In this document: in pieces, positions 6,816 through 13,090 of the stretch | How positions within the stretch are numbered: position 1 is the first letter of the stretch | How the letters are laid out: each line of letters starts with the position of its first letter | Assembly: GCA_031369365.1 (NCBI GenBank) | Contig: JANMOP010000038.1 | Span: forward strand, 1 to 14,430 | DNA length: 14,430 nucleotides | Source: Methylotenera_A sp031369365 | GTDB taxonomy: Bacteria; Pseudomonadota; Gammaproteobacteria; Burkholderiales; Methylophilaceae | Direction of reading: 5' to 3' | The notes under the pieces: model-generated | Seen by the model: the letters and a program-made list of their open reading frames with translations, nothing else | What the model was told of the DNA's origin: nothing | The model's database searches: none | Position numbers and translations under genes: made by a program

Positions 6816-6852
6816 ATTATTTATAAGCTATTAAAAACACTGTATGAAATAT

Positions 6853-7647
6853 TTAGCCATGACAAAACGGCAATTTTAAGCTTTGTATAATTTCACCAGT
6901 TTGGCTATTTTGTACAAAAATCACCGCACCCGCATCGCGCCCTTTCCACTCAGGCTTCAGCGTAAAGTTTTTACTCAATTCGTTTTGGTTGCTTAATTGA
7001 TAAGCACCAAAAAATTCGCGCACTACATAATCATGTTTTAACTCACGGCCACTGTTTTCGCCTGCATTAACGACGCTAACCAACTTATTTTCATACACCG
7101 CAATAAACACATCCACATTTTTGGCATCACTTGGTTTAGTGGCTTGTGCATTGGCTTTTAGGGTAATTGCGCCATTGGTTTCAGTTATGACATTTAAACT
7201 TAAGTTGGCGCGCGAGGCTAGTTTTTGGCTAGATTCAATTTTTTCATTTAAGCGCGAATTATCCCAGCCTTTAAAATCGCGCCCGTTCATCACAAATTGT
7301 GGCGTGTAAACAAAACCAGCGCCACCAAATGCAGCTATTTTGCGCTGGCGATCACTATATTCGGCTTTCGAATATTTATCTTTCCAGCCGATGTAATCCC
7401 AATAATCCACATGAAAAGCCAACGGTGTCACTTGATTATTTTTAATGCCACTCATCCACTTATCGGCAGGCGGGCAGCTGCTACAACCCTCGCTGGTGTA
7501 CAGTTCTAGTAAAGGCACGGTGGCAGTGCCACTTTTGGCAGAACATTCTGCCGCATAGACAGGCTGCAAGGCGCATAAAATAAGGCTGCTGGCGATGCTG
7601 GTTTTATTTAAAAATTTGCCGATTAATAACTTGGTAGAAAAGCACAT
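6853..7647 (-). CDS. Secreted DUF1223 thioredoxin-like protein
   Basis: A 264-residue protein. The ATG at 7647 is chosen because GGAG (minus strand, 7657-7654) sits 6 bases before it; ATG 7659 and TTG 7671 are in-frame alternatives. The signal peptide covers about residues 1-33 (hydrophobic core SIASSLILCAL, cleavage near VYAA). The mature protein opens with the DUF1223 signature VPLLELYTSEGCSSCPPADKW, with a CxxC pair at Cys55 and Cys58 in a thioredoxin-like context. FHVDYWDYIGWKD and YTPQFVMNGR follow, also typical of the family. The biochemical function of DUF1223 is not established; a periplasmic redox or metal role is inferred from the CxxC motif. Its promoter carries the same ECF-type motif as bufA and the small lipoprotein, which ties it to that regulon. 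It is divergent from ampG. Confidence 0.88.
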   Translation of the reverse strand: MCFSTKLLIGKFLNKTSIASSLILCALQPVYAAECSAKSGTATVPLLELYTSEGCSSCPPADKWMSGIKNNQVTPLAFHVDYWDYIGWKDKYSKAEYSDRQRKIAAFGGAGFVYTPQFVMNGRDFKGWDNSRLNEKIESSQKLASRANLSLNVITETNGAITLKANAQATKPSDAKNVDVFIAVYENKLVSVVNAGENSGRELKHDYVVREFFGAYQLSNQNELSKNFTLKPEWKGRDAGAVIFVQNSQTGEIIQSLKLPFCHG

Positions 7648-7674
7648 GATAAGCTCCATTAGTAGCAACAAAAA

Positions 7675-7703
7675 TTAGTCGGGCAGACAGCAAAGACCTT
7701 ACA
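7675..7703 (-). promoter_or_regulatory. ECF-type promoter of the DUF1223 gene
   Basis: On the minus strand: TGTAA with GTAA at 7702-7699, 17 bases, then CGACTAA at 7681-7675. Box sequence and spacing equal those at 4143-4174 and 6484-6515. The implied leader before ATG 7647 is about 25 nt and includes the GGAG ribosome binding site. This is the third copy in 3.6 kb, each correctly oriented to a gene. Confidence 0.7.
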
Positions 7704-7773
7704 GATTTTTTTACCAGAAATATGCTATGTGGTTAGAATGTGGTTTTGGTTTAAATATTTTAGAAAAGAAACG

Positions 7774-9267
7774 ATGCAACAACTACAACGTATTCACCGC
7801 TTAGTTGCCATTTTATTGTTGGGTTTTGCTTCGGGTTTGCCATTGGCGCTCACTGGCCAAGCCATGCAGGCCTGGCTCACTACTGATGGCGTGGCCATTG
7901 CCACCATCGGCTTTTTGGCATTGGTGGGTATGCCTTACACCTTTAAATTTTTGTGGGCACCGCTAATGGATCGCTTCGAGTTACCATTATTTGGCCGCAG
8001 ACGAGGCTGGCTGGTGTTATCGCAATTGTTACTTGCCGCCAGCATTTATTATTTATCTACGGTTTCGTTTGCATTAAAACCAGCTGTGTTTGCCGCCATT
8101 GCACTACTAATTGCGTTTTTATCGGCCTCGCAAGATATCGTCATTGACGCATACCGCACCGATTTGTTGCGCGCCGATGAGCGCGGCATGGGCGCATCGA
8201 TGTCGGTGTTGGGTTATCGAATTGGCATGATAGCGAGTGGCGGTATCGCGCTTATTTGGGCAGAACAATGGCAAAGCTGGGGCAAGGTATATGCGCTGAT
8301 GGCCTTGATAATGTTGGCTATCGCCGTGTTTTCACTACTATTTTTACCTTCAGTAAAAAGTGATATTAAACCGCTTGCGAGTGACCCAAAAAAAGAACTC
8401 ATTGGCTTTGTGGCCATGTTGTTGGGCGTGTTGGCGGGTGTATATTTAGTGCGTTTTGGCTTTAACTTGGCGGGTATTAATTTGCAAGATGCCAACAAAT
8501 GGGTGCAACTAGCGTATGTGATGGCAAGCTTGGCAGTTGCCTTACCATTGGGCTTAAAAGCCGCGCAAAAGGCTGGTTTTGCCACACTCAATCAATCTTT
8601 GGCTAGTTATTTTAGCCAACAGGGCGCTTGGGCTTTTTTAATACTCATTATTTTGTACAAACTAGGCGATGCCTTTGCTGGCAGTTTGTTTACGCCATTT
8701 TTACTCAAAGGCATGATGTTTAGCCAAATCGAGGTTGGCATTGTCAATAAAATCATCGGTATATGGCTCACGATTATTGGGGCATTTTTAGCGGGGTTGC
8801 TGATGATTCGACTGACTTTATTTCAAGCTTTAATGTCTTTTGGTATATTGCAATTGCTGTCAAACTTTGGCTTTTATGCGCTGGCTATTTTGGGCAAAGG
8901 CGCCTGGGGCAGTTTTGTGCTCATGCCGTTTGATTTGGGTTTTGTGTCGGTGTTAGCGCCTACACAAATCGATAGGCTTTTAATGAGTGCCATTGCGTTA
9001 GAAAATATCACCAGCGGCATGGGTACAGCAGCATTTGTGGCCTTGCTGATGAGCTTATGCAACAACCAATTTAGTGCCACGCATTATGCGCTACTTTCTG
9101 CTCTGGCTGCTGTGGGGCGCATATATGTAAGCCCAGTGGCAGGGGTATTATCGGAGAGTTTTGGATGGCCGAACTTCTTTTTGTTCTCGGTGGTGATGGC
9201 AGTGCCAGGTATTGTGATGCTGTGGTGGATGCGCCAGCCGATAGGCCAGTTGAACAGAACTACTTAA
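7774..9267 (+). CDS. ampG: AmpG-family muropeptide permease (MFS)
   Basis: An inner-membrane major facilitator protein of 497 residues from ATG 7774, with about 12-14 hydrophobic segments. AmpG imports anhydro-muropeptides released during wall turnover for recycling. Matching features are the N-terminal LLLGFASGLPLALTGQAMQAWL, GMPYTFKFLWAPLMDRF with GRRRGWL in the loop after it (a family hallmark), and SASQDIVIDAYRTDLL. In-frame starts at GTG 7729 and ATG 7738 would add a hydrophobic and basic stretch. I prefer 7774 because MQQLQRIHRLVAILL gives the usual short cytoplasmic start and AGAAAAGAAA lies just before. It is divergent from the DUF1223 gene, and convergent with metW with 11 bp between stops. 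Substrate is inferred from the family; a related MFS role cannot be excluded. Confidence 0.85.
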   Translation: MQQLQRIHRLVAILLLGFASGLPLALTGQAMQAWLTTDGVAIATIGFLALVGMPYTFKFLWAPLMDRFELPLFGRRRGWLVLSQLLLAASIYYLSTVSFALKPAVFAAIALLIAFLSASQDIVIDAYRTDLLRADERGMGASMSVLGYRIGMIASGGIALIWAEQWQSWGKVYALMALIMLAIAVFSLLFLPSVKSDIKPLASDPKKELIGFVAMLLGVLAGVYLVRFGFNLAGINLQDANKWVQLAYVMASLAVALPLGLKAAQKAGFATLNQSLASYFSQQGAWAFLILIILYKLGDAFAGSLFTPFLLKGMMFSQIEVGIVNKIIGIWLTIIGAFLAGLLMIRLTLFQALMSFGILQLLSNFGFYALAILGKGAWGSFVLMPFDLGFVSVLAPTQIDRLLMSAIALENITSGMGTAAFVALLMSLCNNQFSATHYALLSALAAVGRIYVSPVAGVLSESFGWPNFFLFSVVMAVPGIVMLWWMRQPIGQLNRTT

Positions 9268-9278
9268 ACAGTTCGCAT

Positions 9279-9899
9279 TTATCTAGTTTTTAAACGATAC
9301 ATAGCCAAATTGCCCAATAAGTTGGGCATAAAACTTACCTCAACGCCATCGGTAATGACTTTGCGTTCAATTACACTTATTTTGTGATCTTTACAAAATT
9401 TGTCAAAATCATTAATGGTGCAAAGGTGCACATTTGGCGTATTAAACCATTGGTAAGGCAAGGTTTTCGAGACTGGCATATGCCCGCCGCTGGCAATTTG
9501 AATGCGGTTGCGCCAATAGCCAAAATTAGGAAAAGTGACGATAATCTCGCGCCCCACACGCAACATTTCTTGTACAATTTCTTCGGTATTGTGCATGGCT
9601 TGTAAGGTTTGCGACAGTATTACTGTATCAAACGATTGATCCTCAAAGCCCGACAAACCTGCCTCTAAGTCCATTTGGATGACATTAGAGCCGTTTTGCA
9701 TACATGCTAACCAGTTGGCATCATCTTTTTCTACGCCATAGCCTTTTATCTCTAGCGACTTGCGTAAATACGTCAACAGTTCGCCGTCACCACAACCCAA
9801 ATCAAGCACCTTGCTACCAAAGCCAACCCAGCCTGCGATTATTGCAAAGTCTTGACGGTATTTAGTCACTAAATTTGTAATTTTTACATTATTTTGCAT
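9279..9899 (-). CDS. metW: Methionine biosynthesis protein MetW (SAM-dependent methyltransferase fold)
   Basis: A 206-residue protein with the class I methyltransferase motif VLDLGCGDGELL (31-42) and the MetW-typical stretches FDTVILSQTLQAMHN, MLRVGREIIVTFPNFGYWRNR, LPYQWFNTPNVHLCTINDF and a C-terminal PNLLGNLAMYRL. MetW is encoded next to metX in many proteobacteria and is required for, or stimulates, MetX-dependent homoserine acylation; whether it methylates anything is unclear. Here it follows metX on the same strand, but 250 bp of repeats separate them, whereas the two are normally adjacent. It starts at ATG 9899 just after this repeat cluster and ends 11 bp from the ampG stop. Confidence 0.93.
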   Translation of the reverse strand: MQNNVKITNLVTKYRQDFAIIAGWVGFGSKVLDLGCGDGELLTYLRKSLEIKGYGVEKDDANWLACMQNGSNVIQMDLEAGLSGFEDQSFDTVILSQTLQAMHNTEEIVQEMLRVGREIIVTFPNFGYWRNRIQIASGGHMPVSKTLPYQWFNTPNVHLCTINDFDKFCKDHKISVIERKVITDGVEVSFMPNLLGNLAMYRLKTR

Positions 9900-9927
9900 G
9901 ATTAAACCATTTGGTTGTGGCTAAATA

Positions 9928-10100
9928 GCCCCTCTCCCACACTGTTGTACACCCTCTGATGAAACAACTAAGTGATCGACTAAACCCGCAAGTGGGTAAG
10001 TCTGCACTAATCCCGCTTGCGGGCGAGGGCATGATTGCGAAGATTCTAGGTTCAAACTCCCTCTCCCGCAAGCGGGAGAGGGTTGGGGTGAGGGGCGACT
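9928..10100. repeat. Cluster of REP-like palindromes between metX and metW
   Basis: The 250-bp metX-metW gap is largely repeats. There is a perfect 11-bp stem with CCCTCTCCCGC (10059-10069) and GCGGGAGAGGG (10072-10082), followed by TTGGGGTGAGGGGCGA. There is also a perfect palindrome CCCGCTTGCGGG (10012-10023), a related ACCCGCAAGTGGGT hairpin (about 9984-9997), and a partial unit at 9928-9941 (CCCCTCTCCCACAC). It belongs to the same family as the copies in gatB and prmC and resembles a multi-unit BIME-like mosaic. It may act as an mRNA stabiliser or partial terminator between the two genes. Confidence 0.85.
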
Positions 10101-10149
10101 TTGCAAAATTAAGATGCTGCATTAAAAGACTTATAAGAATAGCAATCAT

Positions 10150-11289
10150 CTAGACTTCCACCTTTTGTAAATAGCTGCGTAAAATCGCATGATAATGTGC
10201 ATCGGGCATTAAAAATGCATCGTGACCATGTGCGGCGGTCACTTCGGCATAACTCACGGTGAGCTCGTTATCGAGCAGCGCTTTGACAATTTCGCGCGAG
10301 CGGGTGGGTGAAAAACGCCAATCGCTGGTGAATGAAACCACTAAAAACTCAGCTTTAACTCTACTTAAAGCGGCACTTAGATCGCCACCAAATTCTAGCG
10401 CAGGGTCATAGTAATCTAGCGCGCGCGTCATGCGCAAATAGGTGTTGGCATCGAACTCGCCCGCGAATTTATCGCCTTGGTAGCGCAGGTACGATTCCAT
10501 TTCAAATTCCACATCAAAGCCATATTTGATATCATCTTTAAGCTTGCGACCAAATTTTTCGCCCATCGCATCATCACTCAAATACGTGATGTGGCCTAGC
10601 ATCCGCGCAATACGCAGCCCGCGCCGTGGCACGGTGTTGTACGCGTAATAATCGCCCTCATAAAACTCGGGGTCGGTCATAATCGCTTGGCGCGCAACTT
10701 CGTTAAAGGCGATATTCTGCGCGGTTAAATTGGGTGCGCTGGCAATCACTAGTGCGTGTTTAACCTTTTCTGGAAATGATAAAGTCCATTGCAGCGCTTG
10801 CATACCGCCCAAGCTGCCACCGATGGCCGCTGCCAATGTTGCAATACCCAAATATTCTAACAATAGTGCCTGAGAGTTCACCCAATCTTCCACCGTGACA
10901 ATGGGGAAAGCCGCGCCAAAAGGCTTGCCTGTGGCGGGGTTGATAGAACTAGAGCCGCTGCTACCGTGACAGCCACCCAAATTATTTAGGCCAATGACGA
11001 AAAATTTATTGGTATCCAGCGGTTTATTTGGGCCAATTAAGTTATCCCACCAACCCGCGTTTTTGTCGTTTTCGGTGTGTTTGCCCGCCACGTGATGGTT
11101 GCCCGAAAGCGCGTGGCACACAATCACCGCGTTGCTTTTGGCGGCGTTTAACGTGCCATAAGTTTCATACACCAAATCAAAGGCAGGCAAAATTTCACCG
11201 CTTTTTAAGGTAAGCGGTGAGTCAAAATGTGCAGTTTTAGCGGAAACTATCCCAACAGAGCCAGTGCCAACAGAATTATTTTCTTCCAT
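10150..11289 (-). CDS. metX: Homoserine O-acyltransferase (MetX family)
   Basis: An alpha/beta-hydrolase-fold acyltransferase that activates homoserine (acetyl-CoA or succinyl-CoA) in methionine synthesis. The product has 379 residues from ATG 11289. Visible features are FDLVYETYGTLN (38-49), CHALSGNHHVAG (58-69), the conserved LNNLGGCHGSSGSSS (101-115), the nucleophile elbow IGGSLGGMQALQW with Ser159 (156-168), Asp323 in FTSDWRFSPTRS, and His356 in HGHDAFLM, which completes the triad. Sequence names alone do not tell acetyl from succinyl specificity, and MetX proteins paired with MetW include succinyltransferases. A GTG at 11331 would extend the N-terminus by 14 residues, but TATAAT lies inside that extension, only 8 bp before ATG 11289, so the mRNA may be leaderless or nearly so. 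It is divergent from the carbonic-anhydrase-like gene. Confidence 0.93.
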   Translation of the reverse strand: MEENNSVGTGSVGIVSAKTAHFDSPLTLKSGEILPAFDLVYETYGTLNAAKSNAVIVCHALSGNHHVAGKHTENDKNAGWWDNLIGPNKPLDTNKFFVIGLNNLGGCHGSSGSSSINPATGKPFGAAFPIVTVEDWVNSQALLLEYLGIATLAAAIGGSLGGMQALQWTLSFPEKVKHALVIASAPNLTAQNIAFNEVARQAIMTDPEFYEGDYYAYNTVPRRGLRIARMLGHITYLSDDAMGEKFGRKLKDDIKYGFDVEFEMESYLRYQGDKFAGEFDANTYLRMTRALDYYDPALEFGGDLSAALSRVKAEFLVVSFTSDWRFSPTRSREIVKALLDNELTVSYAEVTAAHGHDAFLMPDAHYHAILRSYLQKVEV

Positions 11290-11296
11290 ATTTAAG

Positions 11297-11304
11297 ATTA
11301 TACT
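11297..11304. promoter_or_regulatory. Overlapping divergent -10 elements for metX and the gamma-CA-like gene
   Basis: ATTATACT holds TATAAT on the minus strand (11302-11297) and TATACT on the plus strand (11299-11304). Each ends 7-8 bases before the start codon of the gene it faces (metX ATG 11289; ATG 11312), and neither start has a clear Shine-Dalgarno. No good -35 was seen on either side. This is read as a symmetric, bidirectional promoter with very short or absent leaders. Confidence 0.45.
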
Positions 11305-11311
11305 ATGTGTT

Positions 11312-11872
11312 ATGCCACAAACTAACACCACGCATCACCCAGCGAGCATGCAAAGCTTTCATGGCCATTTTCCACAACTGGCGGTGGGCGTATATGTGCA
11401 CCATTCGGCCACCATCATTGGCCATGTTAATTTGGGTGAAAATGTCTCGGTATGGCCAGGCGCGGTAATTCGCGGTGATATTAATTTTATCAAAATCGGC
11501 GCTGGTAGCAATATTCAAGATTGCGCTGTGTTGCATGTGAATCATCAGTCTGCCTATGACCCAGCAGGCTCTCCGCTGATTATTGGCAACAACGTTACCA
11601 TCGGCCACAGCGTGGTTTTGCACGGTTGCACCATTGAAGACGAAAGCTTAATTGGCATGGGCAGCATTGTGATGGACAAAGTAGTGGTGCAAAAAAATGT
11701 GCTAGTGGCCGCAGGCAGCCTGGTGCCAGAAGGTAAAGTGCTGGAAAGCGGCTTTTTATATATGGGTAGCCCAGTGAAGAAAATCCGTGCACTCAAGGCG
11801 GATGAACAAGCATTTTTGATGGTGTCGGCACAAAACTATATTGAGTTAAAAAATCAATATTTGGCAGAATAA
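11312..11872 (+). CDS. Gamma-carbonic-anhydrase-like hexapeptide-repeat protein (YrdA type)
   Basis: A 186-residue left-handed beta-helix protein. The body aligns with E. coli YrdA: FPQLAVGVYVHHSATIIGHV, VWPGAVIRGDINFIKIGAGSNIQDCAVLHVNHQSAYDPAGSPL, IGNNVTIGHSVVLHGCTIED, LIGMGSIVMDKVVV and ESGFLYMGSPVKKIR. Three His suited to bind metal at the trimer interface are present (in LHVNH, IGHS and LHGC). Carbonic anhydrase activity is known for only some members, so the reaction is not certain. Start choice: ATG 11312 gives a slightly long N-terminus, and ATG 11348 (MQSFHGHFPQL) fits the YrdA start equally well; neither has a good ribosome binding site. It is divergent from metX and convergent with prmC across a repeat. 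Confidence 0.88.
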   Translation: MPQTNTTHHPASMQSFHGHFPQLAVGVYVHHSATIIGHVNLGENVSVWPGAVIRGDINFIKIGAGSNIQDCAVLHVNHQSAYDPAGSPLIIGNNVTIGHSVVLHGCTIEDESLIGMGSIVMDKVVVQKNVLVAAGSLVPEGKVLESGFLYMGSPVKKIRALKADEQAFLMVSAQNYIELKNQYLAE

Positions 11873-11887
11873 ACCTAGAAACAGGCG

Positions 11888-11951
11888 GTAGGAGGGGCGA
11901 CTCGCCCCGATTTGCTTACTAGAAACATCGCGATGAGGACGTCGCTCCTAC
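11888..11951. repeat. Palindromic repeat with GTAGGAG/CTCCTAC ends
   Basis: The inverted ends GTAGGAG (11888-11894) and CTCCTAC (11945-11951) enclose a 7-bp stem (GGGGCGA 11894-11900, TCGCCCC 11902-11908) and a second imperfect palindrome (ATCGCGATGAGGACGTCGCT). It fills the space between the convergent gamma-CA-like gene and prmC and could act as a bidirectional terminator, though T-runs are absent. Its right end contains the prmC stop codon (TAG, 11950-11948). Confidence 0.75.
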
Positions 11952-12979
11952 AAAATCTTCGTGGCCATAGACCGCTTCTCCATGCAGCCTAGCGTCACAC
12001 GGTTGATGCCCGCTAAATCTTTTGCATGGCTAATTTCGCTAAAACCAGCTTGTTTTAACAAAGCTGCAACCTTATCGGCTTGATTGTAGCCATGCTCCAG
12101 CATCAGCCATCCACGGGGGTTTAGGTGCTGCGGCGCTTGGTTGACGATGGTGCGAATCGCATCCAACCCATCTGCGCCAGAAGCCAATGCAGATATTGGC
12201 TCAAAGCGTAAATCGCCTTGTTTTAGGTGTGAATCGGTGGCTTCGATGTAGGGCGGATTACTCACTATCACATCAAACTTTTCATTATGACCGTTCAATT
12301 TTAACGTGCTAAACCAATCGCTTAATATAAATTTTACATTGGGGATATTTAAGCTTTGCGCGTTTTCAATCGCTATATCCAGTGCGGCTTGTGAAGCATC
12401 TACTGCAGTAACAATTGTGTGTGGCTGGTGCTTGGCAATCGCCAGCGCAATCGCGCCACTGCCAGTGCCAAGGTCTAATAAAGTAATATTGCCCCTCTCC
12501 CCAACCCCTCTCCCGCAAACGGGCGAGGGGCTTAAATTTGCCGTTTTATTCCCCTCGCCCGTTTGCGGGAGAGGGGCTAGGGGAGAGGGGCAATATAACA
12601 AGTCAATCTTAGCCAAAGCCGCCCCCACCAACGTTTCCGTATCCGCCCGCGGAATCAGCGTATCAGCTGAAACTTTCAAATTTAAACCATAAAACTCACG
12701 ACAACCCAAAATATAAGCAATGGGCTCGCCATTTACACGACGATTTATAAGTGTGCTATAAGCCGCATAGATATTAGCTTGCAGAGCATCATGTTCATGT
12801 GCGATTAACCATGCGTGATTTACATTTAACACATGCTGCAACAAAATGCGCGCTTCAAAAGCTGCAGTTTCAATTTCTGCAACTTCTAATTTTGCATCAT
12901 GCGACTTGAGATGAACAACATTCTTAAGTTGTGCAATTGCAAGGATTAGCGAGGTTTTAATGGTTTGGTAGATTGTCAT
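11948..12979 (-). CDS. prmC: Release factor glutamine methyltransferase, with repeat-derived insert
   Basis: Methylates the Gln of the GGQ motif in release factors 1 and 2, using SAM; here it lies downstream of its substrate gene prfA. The product has 343 residues from ATG 12979, against about 277 in E. coli. Motifs are the N-terminal helical domain (AFEARILLQHVL, 40-51), GEPIAYILGCREFYGL (84-99), LIPRADTETLV (108-118), the SAM motif LLDLGTGSGAIALAIA (167-182), and the catalytic NPPY in VSNPPYIEA (239-247). About 37 residues (128-164) between LAKIDLLY and ITLLDLGTG are an insert coded by an inverted pair of palindromic repeats, rich in Pro, Gly and charged residues. A frame extension to 13042 runs through another repeat and is not likely used. 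No clear ribosome binding site was seen. The insert lies between the PRADTE helix and the SAM loop, and the catalytic parts look intact. Confidence 0.93.
   Translation of the reverse strand: MTIYQTIKTSLILAIAQLKNVVHLKSHDAKLEVAEIETAAFEARILLQHVLNVNHAWLIAHEHDALQANIYAAYSTLINRRVNGEPIAYILGCREFYGLNLKVSADTLIPRADTETLVGAALAKIDLLYCPSPLAPLPQTGEGNKTANLSPSPVCGRGVGERGNITLLDLGTGSGAIALAIAKHQPHTIVTAVDASQAALDIAIENAQSLNIPNVKFILSDWFSTLKLNGHNEKFDVIVSNPPYIEATDSHLKQGDLRFEPISALASGADGLDAIRTIVNQAPQHLNPRGWLMLEHGYNQADKVAALLKQAGFSEISHAKDLAGINRVTLGCMEKRSMATKIL
12486..12596. repeat. Inverted pair of REP-like elements inside prmC, in frame
   Basis: Arms of about 45 bases (12486-12530 and 12551-12596) are near-perfect inverted copies around a 20-nt AT-rich loop. 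They begin and end with ATATTG/CAATAT and differ by a base or two in the spacer (CCCCAACCCC versus CCCCTAGCCCC after reversal). Each arm holds its own CCCTCTCCCGC-like hairpin with CGGGCGAGGGG. The span is 111 bp, exactly 37 codons, and has no stop in the prmC frame. It is the same family as 434-472 and 9928-10100. Confidence 0.9.
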
Positions 12980-13019
12980 TTGAGTAAGCGAAAAATCACC
13001 AATCGTAAAAGTTGAATTT

Positions 13020-13075
13020 GTAGGGTGGGTTCTCGAACCCACGCAGTTTTACTTTCACCATTGCAAAGCGTGGGT
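13020..13075. repeat. Palindromic repeat upstream of prmC
   Basis: GTGGGTTC (13025-13032) and GAACCCAC (13035-13042) form an 8-bp stem with a 2-nt loop. ACCCACGC (13037-13044) is also inverted at 13068-13075 (GCGTGGGT), so two alternative pairings exist. It lies in the 111-bp gap between the HEPN gene and prmC. It could affect prmC expression or RNA stability; no T-run follows, so a terminator role is uncertain. Confidence 0.6.
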
Positions 13076-13090
13076 CACAAGTGAACTAGC

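Noticed and set aside
6620..6817. Minus-strand Ser/Phe/Pro repeat ORF opposite the small lipoprotein
   Set aside because: It is antisense to the KEEMMK repeats and crosses the terminator; the plus-strand gene has a ribosome binding site, lipobox and promoter.
9977..9984. Another CGACTAAA, like the ECF -10 box
   Set aside because: No GTAA lies 17 bases upstream, and it sits inside the metX-metW repeat cluster, so it is not counted as a fourth promoter.
9928..10100. CRISPR array in the metX-metW gap
   Set aside because: The units are palindromes of differing length without regular spacers, so this is a REP-type cluster.
9889..10153. Short ORFs on both strands in the metX-metW gap
   Set aside because: They translate the palindromic repeats (PSPQPSPACGRG-type peptides) and have no ribosome binding site or family resemblance.
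12306..12692. Plus-strand 128-residue ORF across the prmC insert
   Set aside because: It arises from the inverted repeat and the antisense of prmC; no independent support.
12979..13042. Longer prmC start upstream of 12979
   Set aside because: The extension translates the 13020-13075 repeat region and lacks family similarity.
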